Assembly: GCF_037176765.1 (NCBI RefSeq)
Contig: NC_090025.1
Span: 170,670,040 to 170,734,039, forward strand
Source: Anolis sagrei
Taxonomy: Eukaryota; Chordata; Lepidosauria; Squamata; Anolidae
Direction of reading: 5' to 3'
Length of the DNA: 64,000 nt
The position numbers and the translations under genes are program-made. Shown in pieces: positions 1 to 11,403 of the stretch. The stretch's first letter is position 1, and every line of letters starts with the position of its first letter. Under the pieces are notes generated by a model, which worked only from the letters and a program-made list of their open reading frames with translations, did no database searches and was not told the DNA's origin.

Positions 1-510
1 GCTGAGACTAACTGAAAAATGGCCCCTTCCCTCCAAAAAACCCAGAGAGGGGCGGGACCAGGATCCTAACTATAATTGACAGGTGGCTTGCCCTATGAAT
101 GCAGCTAAAGGAAGCCACCTATCTGCAAAAGTCCCTGAAACTTAGGACTATGAACAAACACTCAGTGCAGAATACAAAATTGGAGCCCCTGGAACAGCCG
201 TTCCAGAACATTAAAATACATCTTAAAAACTTAGAAACTGAGTGTTCCTGCTTCAATTTGGCCCAAATCCAATAGCATTGTGACCTAGGAATTTTAGAAG
301 TTTTTTTTACATCATTAATTTCCTTGTTTCCTGCTTCCTTGTCTATTCTTTGGTTCAAAAGTTCACAATGATGTGTTCAGCTCCATCTTCTAGAACGTCC
401 ACTATACTGATGCTTTGATATTAAAATGTAATAAATATAGTTTAACTCTCCCTCACACAAATCCTAGTCCCTGGCTTACATTAGACAAAAGTTTCAGCTG
501 GACAGAACTC
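1..510. other. TXNRD1 intronic DNA, nothing recognised
   Basis: AT-rich sequence without a recognisable exon or repeat. The open frames here are short and have no family resemblance. Confidence 0.4.
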
Positions 511-520
511 TGTGTGTGGA

Positions 521-558
<38 letters not shown>

Positions 559-583
559 CACACACACACACACACAAACACAT
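511..583. repeat. (TG)n-TATA-(CA)n microsatellite palindrome
   Basis: An alternating TG run meets TATA and continues as an alternating CA run, so the block is self-complementary as well as purine-pyrimidine alternating. Confidence 0.9.
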
Positions 584-664
584 CTGATCAATGCGAGAAT
601 TGGAGGAGTTTCAGTCACTGGGTGCTAGGTAGAAAATAGAGCATTTTCTTAAAAGTGCTTAAAT

Positions 665-1256
665 ACCCTACAAAGGCACCAGATCATCTCTAAATCTTAG
701 AAGCTAAGCAGGGTCAGGACTGGTTAGTAGCTGGATGGAAAACTACCAATTAATATCAGGTGGTGTAGGTTATATTTCAGAGAAAGGAAATATCCACCTC
801 TGAGTATTCCTTGCCTAAGGAATATACTCCCAACTCAAACGTAATGTTGATGGATAGGAAAAGAGATTTAAATATCGGCTTAAAGCCAACCTTAAAAACT
901 GTGGCATAGACACCGAGAACTGGGAAGCCCTGGCCCTTGAGCACTCTAACTGCTGCAGAATTCAAAGAGGCACAAATGGAGAGCGAAAAGGAGAAACATG
1001 CCAAGAGAAAGGCACATCAAGCCAACCCTGACCGGGACCACCTTCCACCTGGAAACCGATGTCCTCACTGTAGGAGAACATGCGGATCAAGAAAAGGGCT
1101 CCACAGCTACATGCAAACCCACCATCAAGACACTAGAATTGGATGGCCATCATCCTCGAGCTATGAGGGATTGCCTAAGCAAGTAAGTATTCACTGCCTA
1201 AGAAAATCGTGTAAAATTTGTGGGATTGCCATAAATCGACAAGCAACTTGAAGGCA
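665..1256 (+). mobile_element. 5S rRNA-headed SINE interrupted by a LINE fragment
   Basis: The head (about 671-775) follows 5S rRNA: AGAAGCTAAGCAGGGTC, CTGGTTAGTAGCTGGATGG and GGTGGTGTAGGTT match its internal promoter region. The tail (about 1186-1254) is the Sauria SINE/Bov-B-type 3' end: GCCTAAGAAAAT, GCCATAAATCGACA and CAACTTGAAGGCACTT. Between them lies about 350 bp of non-LTR retrotransposon coding sequence. The motif TATTCcTTGCCTAAG before the insert recurs as TATTCACTGCCTAAG after it, as expected from an insertion into the SINE. Confidence 0.75.
830..1178 (+). mobile_element. Non-LTR retrotransposon C-terminal fragment with C2H2 finger
   Basis: Translation gives LKANLKNCGIDTENWEAL and, after a frame change, NRCPHCRRTCGSRKGLHSYM, a C2H2 motif (C-x2-C, then H) typical of the C-terminal end of some LINE reverse-transcriptase proteins. 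Not a host zinc-finger gene: there is no start context and no further fingers. Confidence 0.6.
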
Positions 1257-2839
1257 CTTAAATACAACTCCTATCTCACTAATTCCCTAATAATCTTCTC
1301 ATTTTATCTTTATCTGAGAACAGCTACTTTAGCTAAGATGTCTCTCTTAATTCCCAAAGAAGAAAATATGTTCTCAGTCTGTTTCTTTCAATGACAAGCT
1401 GTTAGCAACTGTGATTAATACTTAATGCAGAACACTTAATGGCTTAATAATTTGGGACTTCTCAGGTTTATGCTGACCTTCAACTACCAACCCTGATTGC
1501 TGCACTTCTATCATCCTGACTCTCAAATGATTTAATCAGGAGAGCAGCCAAAATGCTTCCTCTTCCTTAATTAGACTGCAGTTATGAAGAAGGCCTAAGG
1601 GGGAGCCAGGCCTAGATCTTGGAGCTGACAGCAGTGTACGTTGATTCTCATTCATTTTCAGCATATACCATAATTATTCAATTGTAAGACGTCATCGACT
1701 GTAAGATGAACCCTAATTTCAATACCACTACCACCACCAATAAAAATACGTATGATACAACTGTGATTCTAAGATGTAGCCCATTTTAATGAGTCTTAGA
1801 ATTGAAGAAATACATAGTAACATGTCCAGATACTTTAAAACAAAACCAACAATTGCAAGTGCAAAGTGTTGCAACTCCTGGAACAAGTTTGTAGTCCTCA
1901 TCAAGGACTTCAATAGGCAGACAAGTGAGCTGGCAGGGAAAAGCCCCTCCCCACTTTCCTCTTTGTCTGTCTTTCTCTCTCTCTCTCTCTCTCCACCTAT
2001 CACCTTTCTTGTTAGACTGGTGCTTCTTAGGGAGACACCCCTTTCTATGCGAGATTTCTGAGCAATAGCTCAGAGTCCTCCATTTTCTTCTTCTCCTGTG
2101 AGCATGGAGAGACGAGATGTCTGTTGTGAGTTACGTTAGATAGCTAGGCCACGGTAACTTTCCTATTACAATATATAGGTATTTTATAACTTTTAGGTTT
2201 GACTCTGTTCCTGAACTGCTGAAGCTCAATCACTCTACTGCTACATTAGAAGCTTCTGATCTGCTAAACTGCTGCTGTTTCTGATCTACCCTTTTGAATG
2301 CTTTTTTATTTTTGATAATTACCCCGGACACGTTTGTGATTTCTTATGAATGTACTTAAATGTTTAAAATATCTTGCAGATGTTCCTATCTATCACAAGC
2401 AGGAACAAAAAGAAAGAGAAGTCATTCATTTAGAGCATTTGAATGCCAGACCTTTTGCTCTGTGCAAAGTGCTAAACACAGCATGACAAAGCAAAAGAAA
2501 AAAAATCCCACATCTTACAACCAGGATATAAAGAAGATAAGTAAAATCAGAGTTGGCAGAAGGCCCATATACACTGCCCAATGTGAAACATCAGCAAAAG
2601 TGTCCCTGTCTCTCCAGCATTTTTTAAAAAAAAGTTGTCCAGAGAAGATATCCAAGAGAGAACTCACCATCTATCTAAATATTTGGTTCTATTGCCAAAC
2701 TGCTTCTACCATCAACATGTTCCACCTAGTTGTCAATCAAAATCTATCCTCTTGTAACAACTTAGGACCATTAGACCTGGCCCTAAGCTCTGTGACAGAG
2801 AAGAAACTCACTCATTCCTCTTTGTGGCAGCCATTTGGA
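1257..2839. other. TXNRD1 intronic DNA with a (CT)n tract
   Basis: No exon recognised. Contains a CT microsatellite at about 1973-1993. The open frame near 2360-2863 has no family resemblance. Confidence 0.35.
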
Positions 2840-2841
2840 TA

Positions 2842-3298
2842 CAGTAGAGTCTTGCTTATCTGACATAAAGGGCCGGCAGAACATTGGATAAACAGAAATG
2901 TTGGATAATACAGATTCTCCTACTGTTACCCGTCTACCCATCCGACAGGGCACTGGACACCTAGAATAATAACAACAGGAACTCAAAGGGCTAAGGCAAG
3001 GCAATGCCTCAAAACTACAGCAGCCCAGCAGGACGTCACTGGATGCAGAAGAGGAGTGTGGAAATCACAGATGAAAAGAGGGAAGATGCTTCCACTTCCG
3101 GTCCTGCCTCTTTTCCCTCTTTCATCCCTCCTTGCCCTCCTTGTCTTGCCTTTTTCACTTATTGGGAATGGAGATAAAGTTGGGGAATGCTCCTTTAATT
3201 GCAGGGGAAATGCTGGAGGAAAAGAGGGGCATCGGATAACAGTGCTGGATAAGACGGAATGACGGATAAGCAAAGATTGGATAAACAAGACTCTACTG
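2842..3298. mobile_element. Tigger-like (pogo) MITE
   Basis: Terminal inverted repeats: CAGTAGAGTCTTGCTTATC at the left and its counterpart ending AAGACTCTACTG at the right, flanked by TA on both sides (2840-2841, 3299-3300). Internal GGATAA motifs match the copy at 8180-8516. No transposase frame. Confidence 0.85.
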
Positions 3299-3460
3299 TA
3301 TATATCGCGAGCAATCACTTTATCCCTCAGTCTTCTCCAAACTGAACATGCTCAGCTCCTTCAGCCTTGCCTAATACTTTTATCACTGTTGTTGCCCTTC
3401 CCTGAACCTGCTCCAACTTGTCCATATTCTGAGAACCAAGATGAGGTGCCCAGGAGTGAA

Positions 3461-3860
3461 CAGGCAGTCCCCAACTTACAAACATCCAACTTACAAATAA
3501 CTCATAATTAAGAACAGGGCTGAGACAACAGGGATTGAGAGAAATCTAGGAAGGGAAATTCACTCCTGGAAGAGCTGTCATGAGGAAAGGGTGTCTCCAC
3601 TGAAGGTTTATCAGAACAAGCCATTTTTTTTCAATTGATCACAGGAACAAAAAGTGAGGTGAAATCTTCTGAACGGACACAGACAGCAAAACAAACACCA
3701 CAAAGGTGTTAAGCCTTCCCAATGTCATTCAAAGTGCAGATAGACAGATAGATAGATAGATATAGTTACACTTAAAATGTACTTATTCCAACTTACATAC
3801 AAATTCAACTTAATAACAAATCTACAGAACCTATCATGTTCGTAACATGGAGACATCCTG
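3461..3860. mobile_element. Tc1/mariner-type MITE, intact short copy
   Basis: Left end CAGGCAGTCCCCAACTTACA, and a right end that is its approximate inverse complement (GTTCGTAACATGGAGACATC then CTG). Same family as 19004-21164, where the flanking TA is clear. Contains a GATA microsatellite at about 3742-3760. Confidence 0.75.
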
Positions 3861-3862
3861 TA

Positions 3863-4654
3863 CTTCCAAAGATGATTCACCAACATGGGATGTAGTGAAG
3901 CTATTACTTCCCTTCTCTGATGAGTTTTGCTCTTTGCTGTTCTTTTTTTTGAAACCATTCCATTGGTCTACAGTATTTTTTAAAATGAGCCATACAGCCA
4001 CTATGGCCAATCAAAGGAATTCCGGGAATTGTGACCCAAAAAGTCATGGCTCTGCTTCAGACTGTGTCCAACAATGAACATTCAGCCAGCACTTTTTCTG
4101 TTGAAACATAGCCGTTACAGAACTAGGAAGCCATTTCTAGATGAGGGGCTTCTAGTGCAAGAGGTCAAAAGTCACTGCAAGGATTCTTTCTTTTCTGCAG
4201 ATGATTTTCAAAAGGAAAAAGAAAATAAGCAAGTGAGCATTATGAATGAAAACACCATTGTCCAGACCACCTCCCCTTTTGTAAACTTCCATGAATGAAC
4301 CACAGTTATAATCAAAACCCTGAAGTGTAGCTAAGGGATACTCTTCCAATTAATTTCTCCTTCAGTCACTGACAAAACCCTCTCCCTTATTTCCCTCAAA
4401 GTGCCTGGGAAAGTGACTGGGGTGGGAGAAAAGATCCCTCAAAGACACTAGGGCTTGGCGAGGCTCATACAGGAAGACATGGACCTTCAGGTATCTTAGA
4501 GCCAAGTCATACAGCTGAATGAGTGAATGAGTTCTTTATAATCTAGCAGGAACTTAAATTGTTCAAGAGGAAGTAATCTTACAAAATAACTGCATGAGTT
4601 CTTTATAATCTAGCAAGACTTGTTATTTACATTCTAGGATGTAACTTGTCTTAC
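3863..4654. other. Intron between TXNRD1 Grx exons and the left side
   Basis: No further exon recognised. A 20-base word (GAGTTCTTTATAATCTAGCA) occurs twice at about 4529 and 4588, the only structure noted. Confidence 0.4.
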
Positions 4655-4715
4655 CTGTTTTGTCAAGTTCAAGAACAGTAAAGGGAATATTCATGGATTG
4701 GAAGAGCTCCTTCAC
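4655..4715 (-). CDS. TXNRD1: TXNRD1 glutaredoxin-domain exon (second of two seen)
   Basis: Seen: on the - strand an acceptor ending in ATTCAG is followed by 61 bases encoding VKELFQSMNIPFTVLELDKT plus one base, then the donor GTAAG. This matches the segment just after the CxxC motif in the glutaredoxin (Grx) domain of the long human TXNRD1 isoform (v3), where VKKLFKSL and VLELDQT occupy the same places. The phase fits: the exon at 8641-8777 ends on a complete AAG codon and this exon begins with GTG. It ends one base into a codon, as needed to start the Glu that follows in human. Known: TXNRD1 is a selenoprotein flavoenzyme reducing thioredoxin; the N-terminal Grx extension comes from an upstream promoter. 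The following exons are not in the 4.6 kb to the left edge. TXNRD3 also has such a domain, but linkage to NFYB and HCFC2 favours TXNRD1. Confidence 0.87.
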
Positions 4716-6957
4716 CTGAATTTTTATTAAAAGAAATTATTGATATTAAGAATAACTATCAGTTTGAATACTATTGTGGAGTTCACTTATTATCTGAGCT
4801 CATTGTATGCAGTTTTGTTTATATGCAAAGAGCTCTGAACACCAGAGAACTGCTCTGGAGGACCTAGGGCCCATCCAGACAGTACCTTTATCCCAGGAGC
4901 TTCTGCAGTGAACAGAAGGGTGCCCAGAAACCATTCCCTTCACTACAAAAGGCAAAAAACACAACGTTTCCAAGTGTGGGAATATCATGGTTTTGAGCCA
5001 AATATCTGGATCATCGCATGTCTGTATGTCCCTGCAATCGAAATCACATGATTTTTTATCTGGGTTAGTTCCCGGGTTTTAAATGCTTATTCCTGATTGG
5101 TTGATTCCTAAAAAGAAGATGACACTTGAGTAAAAGGGAAAAAATTTGTTTGTGTGTCAGAAACTTTAGGAAACGTGTGGAGAGCACAGTTTCCCTGGCC
5201 TGCACATAGAGCGGAATTTTTGAAGTGATCCACATAACTAAATCTCTGCATATCTGCATCTTGAGAGGTTTTTTTTTTAAAAAAAACTGCCAGTTTCTGG
5301 TGGAAATCCTGTGGTAGCCATCTTGGTAGCCTCTAAATCTTAGAACAAAGCATCAAGTCTGGACATTGGAGGCAGAAATCCCAGGACCAACGGGTCTGTG
5401 TGTGGACCTCTTCTAAGTCCCGTGATTTAGTGCTGTCTGGAAGTGCCCCCAATGATGGCTACAGAAGTGATCTCTCTGGTCTTCTGGGACATATCTATGG
5501 TCAACTTCAACCAAATGTTCTGCTGAAAGTTGACCACATTCACATTGAAGGCATAGTTAGACATGTCAGTAGTATTGCTAGGTCCACTACAGTGTTACAT
5601 TTCAGCAGGAAACCCAAGATATAATTCAGAGTAAAAAAAAATAGGGTTCCAGAATATGTGGAATTCATATTACATAAAGCACCTTGCAATAAAACCCTCA
5701 TGCCTACTGTATTTGGAAACCACAACTGAGTCAGAATGCAGCCACAGGGAGTTCATTGGTGGAGATTAAACAGAATACATTGCATCTATTTTACAATAAG
5801 TAAAATTATATATTACATTATATATTCACTCCCATAGGTCTACATCCTATTGTTAGCTGCAGCTAGAGTAGGTCCATTAATCTATTAGGTTTATCCATGT
5901 GTTGGCTCTACTCCAATTCAAGCTCATAGTTCCAGCTATAATTTGCTCACATGGTCTTCATTATCATTTGTTTTATATATTACATGAATATTCCTAAGTA
6001 TTATATGAAGATTAAAAAGAGGTTGGTCTCTGCCCACAAAGACAGGGTGGAAAGGGAATGTATAGAGGAGAGGCACATCAGCAAAAATTCTGTGTCACAT
6101 AGTCCTATTATGATGGCCAACATGAATATAAATGTTTCAGGAAAAGGAGCCCAATAGCAGGTGGTTATATAACCGAAACAATAAAATGTATTTGTCAGGC
6201 TTTCTCTTTGCTGCGGCTCAATGGGATGGCAAATTAAATACACAGAGACTTTTTTTGCAAAACTACAGATTAATAAACAGATCTCAGATGCCGGCCTGAA
6301 AAAGTGTGGGTCATAAAAACATATAGTGACTTTGATGGAATCTGGTGTTCTAAATCTAAAAATGAGCTTAGATTTGAACCATCACTTACGGTTTTTTCAC
6401 AATGTACTGGTGTTTTTATGTTGTAATATGTTACTGACTGAAATTAGTAGAGGAACTTGGGAAAGTACTGCGTGTTGTTATGAAACTTTTTATTGTGTTT
6501 TTCATATTCAGCACTCAATTAGAAGGGCTGAGCAAGCTATTTTGCAATCTGAGGCAAGCAGCAAATGCATACTCTTCAACTGTCTCAGTTTGGTAGGGAC
6601 AATACCACTTAATCCTCCGTCCTCAAACTTTTGAGGCTGCTTTTAAACATTTCCCCATTCCTCTTTCCACTTTCCTCATTATCCTCAACTTACTTCAATT
6701 GCTGCAGAATTTAAATGCAAATGTAGTTTATACTGAAATAAATTACAAGGCAGGACCTTTTACCAGTATCTTTGCCTCTATCTGGCAACAAAAATACAAT
6801 AACAGGGAATTAAATAAGTAATCACTTTTGCCTATCATAAAGGGCAGAGATTGGCCTTTCTGGGGTGTCTTTCTCATTCTGCTTAAGCTTAGGTCTAGCC
6901 CTAAGCAGCAGCAAAATCATACTTGGTGGATAAGCTGAGCCAATGGAGTGGGAATTA
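4716..6957. other. Intron between the two TXNRD1 Grx exons, unannotated part
   Basis: No exon, and no repeat confidently named. The open frames are short and without resemblance. Confidence 0.35.
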
Positions 6958-7388
6958 AGGGTGCACCTACAATGCAGAATTAATGCAGTTTGACACACTT
7001 GAACTGCCAGGGCTCAATGCTATGGACTTACATGGTCTTCAGCCTTCCTTGCAAAAGAGTGATTGTTTTGTCATGTCAGGAGTGTCTTGAGAAACTGCAA
7101 GTCGCTTCTGGTGTGAGGGAATGCCCAGATGTTTTATCATCCTGTGGGAGGCTTCTCTCATGTCCCCACATGGGAAGCTGGAGCTCACAAATGCTCTCCA
7201 GATTCGAACCACCAACCTTTCAATAGGCAGTCCTGCCGGCACAAGGGTTTAACCCATTGCACCAATGGGGGCTCCTGCCAAATAGTCTTGATACCCCACC
7301 AAATGATAACTTCCATGAGTCCCTACAATAAAACCAAAGCAGATAAAGTAGGATCAAACTGCATTAATTCCACAGTGTAGATACACCC
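6958..7388. mobile_element. Palindromic MITE (family X) split by a SINE
   Basis: Left half reads GAATTAATGCAGTTTGACAC and then GGCTCAATGCTATGGA. The right half ends AACTGCATTAATTCCACAG then TGTAGATACACCC, its inverse complement. A tRNA-type SINE (7066-7276, - strand) separates the halves. Other copies: 16012-16233 and 29744-29984. Confidence 0.8.
7066..7276 (-). mobile_element. tRNA-type SINE (family A)
   Basis: On the - strand it starts GGAGCCCCCATTGGTGCAAT (box A-like) and runs to CGACTTGCAGTTTCTCAAG. This is the dispersed squamate SINE also found at 12050, 13441, 14012/14839 and 16450. Confidence 0.85.
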
Positions 7389-8179
7389 TGAGAATAGAAT
7401 GGTATAATAAACATCCTTCCTTATTGGAATGCCTCTAAAAGGCTTTAAAAAATGTCTTTAAACTGTAACTAGAAAGCAGTAGGTATCATGCCAACACACT
7501 TTGATGGCACTCAATGTGTTGTGACTTTGCTACAGCCTTATTGCAAAACAAGCAAACTAATTTACTAGCTTTGGAAGGTGAGAAAACTCATGCTATCTTC
7601 AGACATCTCTTTAAGACTTGAAGGAACACAGCTTCTAAATACATGCTAAGTGTTTTCTCTGTTCCAATGCTTAGGCAATACTGCATGCATCTGATTGTGT
7701 AAGTGGGCTCCTGTGCCAACGAAAAGGTGTGAATTTTGAAGATATTGCAGGACTTTCTTTGGCTGTTTTTGTTGCTAAGAAGTTATCCCCCTGAAAATAT
7801 GTTGCAAGCAATGCAGATCACAGCTGATTTTCTGAAGACAAGGGTTATTTAAACCAGGACCACTATTTCCTGTGTTCAACTCTTCCAGAGTATTCTGGTG
7901 TGTTAAAATGGATCTCCTGATAGTACACCCAAAACCATTTAAAGTATTGATGTATATGCAAAATATATATTAATGAATTTAAAATACTAAAAATTATGGC
8001 CAAATCCAATTGCTACTTCCAATTAGAATAAACCCAATAAATCAATAGGAATTGAGGAAGTCATGTAATTTGTCCTATTTGTTTTGGAATTAACAGTTAG
8101 ATTTGGGCCTAATACTGATTGCGTATTGTTCTTTAGCCAAAACGTTAATGATTTAAGAAGAATAGTGATGTTAATGTTA
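7389..8179. other. Intronic DNA, nothing recognised
   Basis: AT-rich unique-looking DNA; no exon of TXNRD1 or other gene found. Confidence 0.35.
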
Positions 8180-8516
8180 CAATAGAGTCTCGCTTATCAA
8201 ACCTTCACTCATCCAACATTCAGTATTACCCAACATAGTCTGCCTCCTGCCCGGATCCACGGTTGTTTCAATACATTGCAATGTTTTGGTGCTAAATTCA
8301 TAAATACAGTCATTGCTACATAACGTTACCGTGTATTGAACTGCTTTTTCCATCAATTTATTGTAAAAATATTATGTTTTGGTGCTTAATTTGTGAAATC
8401 ATAACGTAATTTGACGTTTAATAGGCTTTTCCTTAATCCCTCCTTATTATCAACTTTTTCGCTTATCCAACATTCTGCTGCCAGTCCATTTATGTTCGAT
8501 TAGCGAGGCTCTACTG
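8180..8516. mobile_element. Tigger-like (pogo) MITE
   Basis: Left end CAATAGAGTCTCGCTTATC, right end GCGAGGCTCTACTG, TA duplication at 8178-8179 and 8517-8518. Internal sequence is inverted relative to the copy at 2842-3298. It sits about 120 bp from the CxxC exon of TXNRD1. Confidence 0.85.
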
Positions 8517-8640
8517 TATTTTGTATTACCGAATAACATTTTGTGTCAGTTTCTGGAAACCTTCAACAACTTTCTCAGCATTCATCTTTGTTTTCAGCGA
8601 CCAAATTCTGTATCCCTTTGTTCAAAAACAAATGCATTAC

Positions 8641-8777
8641 CTTGGAACAATTGCTGCAGGTTGTGTTGCTGAAAATGATAACATTGTTTTTCTTTACAAG
8701 TGTCTCAATTATTTCTTTCCAGTTTCCTGTTTTTTTCCCTGAATGACAGATTTCCAGTGCCTTCTGAGCCAAAACTT
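8641..8777 (-). CDS. TXNRD1: TXNRD1 glutaredoxin-domain exon with CSNC motif
   Basis: Seen: a - strand reading frame contains LVKKNNVIIFSNTTCSNCSK and stops at a consensus donor (AAG then GTAATG). The hydrophobic strand followed by CxxC is the N-terminal active-site region of a glutaredoxin. Human long-isoform TXNRD1 has SVVIFSRSTCTRC in the same place. The sequence continues in phase into the exon at 4655-4715. The 5' boundary is uncertain: CAACAG behind a T-rich tract gives 8777, while GCTCAG would give 8763 and phase 0. Here the motif is CSNC where human has CTRC, so both cysteines are present. The upstream exon carrying the start codon was not identified between here and the NFYB promoter. 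Confidence 0.87.
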
Positions 8778-9289
8778 CTGTTGCAACAAGAAATATAAAT
8801 GATATTGTAAAACTAAGACATAGGTTCAAAGGTAAGAAAGTTAATTATTTATTCTCACAGTTTATTAACACTGTAATCACAAGCATGTCTACTTGGAAAT
8901 GGAACCATTAAACTGAAGGATACTTATTTAAAGGTACATATATATATAAGATACTAAATCAACTTGATTCTCAAAACAGTATTTTCTAATCAGTGCGTTG
9001 GCTGATAATGGGATTTATAATCCAATATACTTGGACAGTACTAGGTTGCAGAAATCTGCCCTAAACCTAGAATCAACCTTGACAAGGGGTCCCAATTGAG
9101 TCTCTTGTCTTCTATGGAGGATGTGGTTCAAAGTGGAGGTTGACCAGGATGGGACTTCTTAAATTTTTCCATTTGGGACTCCTTTTGGCCCGAGAAATTT
9201 TCATATATAGATATAGAAAATAGGTATTAAAACCAAGCAGTTACTGATTAAAAACCAGTACTCCCAAGGCTTGCTATGAGAATTCTGGT

Positions 9290-10460
9290 TTAAGTACTCT
9301 GATCTTAAGACAAATCAGAAAAGAGAGATTTCCCTTTTTATGAAGTATAGCTGAAGCATCTTCTGCAAAGTCCACTGTAAACACTGCACAACAGATAGGT
9401 GTAAATGTCTAAAATAGCCACTAGATGATGTTAACAAGCTCATCGTGTGGGCTAAATTGCCCGTCGTACACCAGTTGCTCTTCCCTTTTGTGGCGGAGTC
9501 CAGTGGCTCCCATCCCATAATGCACATCTACATCTACTGACATACCACATAGAGTTCTTTCATGAGGTCGATGTTCTTATCAATTCTGTTGTTACACACC
9601 TTTTAAGTGTGGACACCAATATTCCTGTGCGACTTTGTTTAGTGCTTTTGAGCAAATTTTTGCATCTTATACGTATGAATTACAGTGTCTTGAAAATCTA
9701 TTGGAAGACTTTGGCCCTGAATTGTTGGAAATGACAACCTTCTTCAAGCCTTCTCTGGTAATCTGTTTATCTATGATCCTGTTGCTTACTGTTTGTATGC
9801 ATGTTCTGGTATGCAGCTTCCTTTACTCTATAGTTTCTGATAAGTTATAAAAGCGGTGCAGACCACATGCTCTTTTCTCTCTCTCTCTCTCTTTGACTAT
9901 GTGACCTATTGATAGGTGTTCTGTTATAAGAGAGATGCCCTGGCCAGATGCCATAGAGAATTATTTCAGACATAACTGGACTGAAACTGGACTGATAAGT
10001 TTTGTACCTGTGAATGAGTGAGTTGTTTATTATTCTAGCCATAGGCCATGCCATTAAATAATATATACAACTTTTGAAAGTACAGTATACACTTTCCCAT
10101 ATAAACATTAAAACTTATTCTATAAACTTGCACTTTCAAATTACAGTAGCAGTGGCAGTCCCCGTGGGCATGATAACAATAACAAAATCTGATTTGTATT
10201 ATCCCAGACTGTTTCCACTTCCACTTCTAGCCTCCGCTATGGACTTTACAAATTTAGCTCTGACTTTTTTTGGGGCTGCAACTGCAAATGTTTGTACCCA
10301 TGTATGCTGAAGACATGAAGGTTGTGAGTAAACAAAATATGTTCTTTTTATGCAAGTCTACTTCATTTTTGTCTCTTTGGATGCATGATATAAAACAAGT
10401 TGTTTTATGGGAGAGTATATATTTTTGGGCACTGAAAAAGCACTTCTAAAGCTCTGCAGG
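9290..10460. repeat. Unclassified repeats, one part shared with 23.4 kb
   Basis: Positions about 10300-10460 (GTGAGTAAACAAAATATG onward) match about 23455-23610 as a diverged direct repeat. The word AAGTACTCTGATCTTAAGAC at 9292 recurs inverted near 10841. This suggests a composite element of unknown family. Confidence 0.4.
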
Positions 10461-11100
10461 CCCTGAATCACTACCGTCCCTGAATCACTACCTTATGAAA
10501 ACTTCTCTGTGTTTGGACCCCCATAAGCTGGGGTTTTAGCCAGGGAACCCTCTTGCTGATTTCTCTTTATTAAAATGTTGAGAGGACATTGGCCAGTTTG
10601 GCCTTTTCTTTGCATTGCTGCAACCAGAAGTACAGAACTTCTCGCCAGGAAAATCCAGCAAGACTCAGAAGGATAATTTCTCTTGTCACTCTGAAATTGG
10701 ATCTTAACAGGAATATTTTCCTTGCTAATTGGCTGCATCCCACTCTACTCCCCTGTATCCCAGTAACAGATTGGAAAAATATTATACTTCTGAACCCCTT
10801 TCTTTCTATTTTCTGATCTGTCTTAAGATCAGAGTACTTAGCCACACATTCTCTCAGCCTTGTGAGTTAACTCATTGAATTAGTATTTCCCCATAGAGAA
10901 GCAAATGTAATTTATTAGCTTGTGTTCTGAAGCTAGTGATTGTTATTTATGACGTTTTATCTTAACATTTATTATTTCCAAATGTAATCATTGTATATCT
11001 TGGGACTCTTGAATAAAGTTCCCTTTTAGATAACTTTGTGTGGAAGTAAGTTGAGTCTGATCTGTCTTAAGATGTGCAACAGTCAAAAGATCCCTTAAAG

Positions 11101-11223
11101 CAGTGGTTCTCAACCTGTGGGTCCCCAGATGTTTTGGCCTTCAACTCCCAGAAATCCTAACAGCTGGTGAACTGGCTGGGATTTCTGGGAGTTGTAGGTC
11201 AAAACATCTGGAGACCCGCACTG
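11101..11223. mobile_element. hAT MITE (family Z), first of a close pair
   Basis: Near-palindrome beginning CAGTGGTTCTCAACCTGTG. An 8-bp target duplication CCTTAAAG lies at 11093-11100 and 11224-11231, diagnostic of hAT elements. Confidence 0.9.
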
Positions 11224-11268
11224 CCTTAAAGGTATGTAGACCCAGAGCATGTACGAGTTCAAATAAGG

Positions 11269-11403
11269 CAGTGGTTCTCAACCTGTGGGTCCCCAGGTGT
11301 TTTAGCCTACAACTCCCAGAAATCCCAGCCAGCTTACCAGCTGTTAGGATTTCTGGGAATTGAAGGCCAAAACATCTGGGGACCCACAGGTTGAGAACCA
11401 CTG
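11269..11403. mobile_element. hAT MITE (family Z), second of the pair
   Basis: Same family, 45 bp from the first, ending CACAGGTTGAGAACCACTG. Target duplication AAATAAGG/AAATAAGA (one difference). Confidence 0.9.

Noticed and set aside
671-775. A functional 5S rRNA gene
   Set aside because: Diverged from 5S rRNA at many positions and fused to a SINE tail, with no terminator run.
937-1251. A 104-codon frame with a C2H2 zinc-finger motif
   Set aside because: The surrounding frames match the C-terminus of a LINE protein and lie inside a SINE; only one finger, no gene context.
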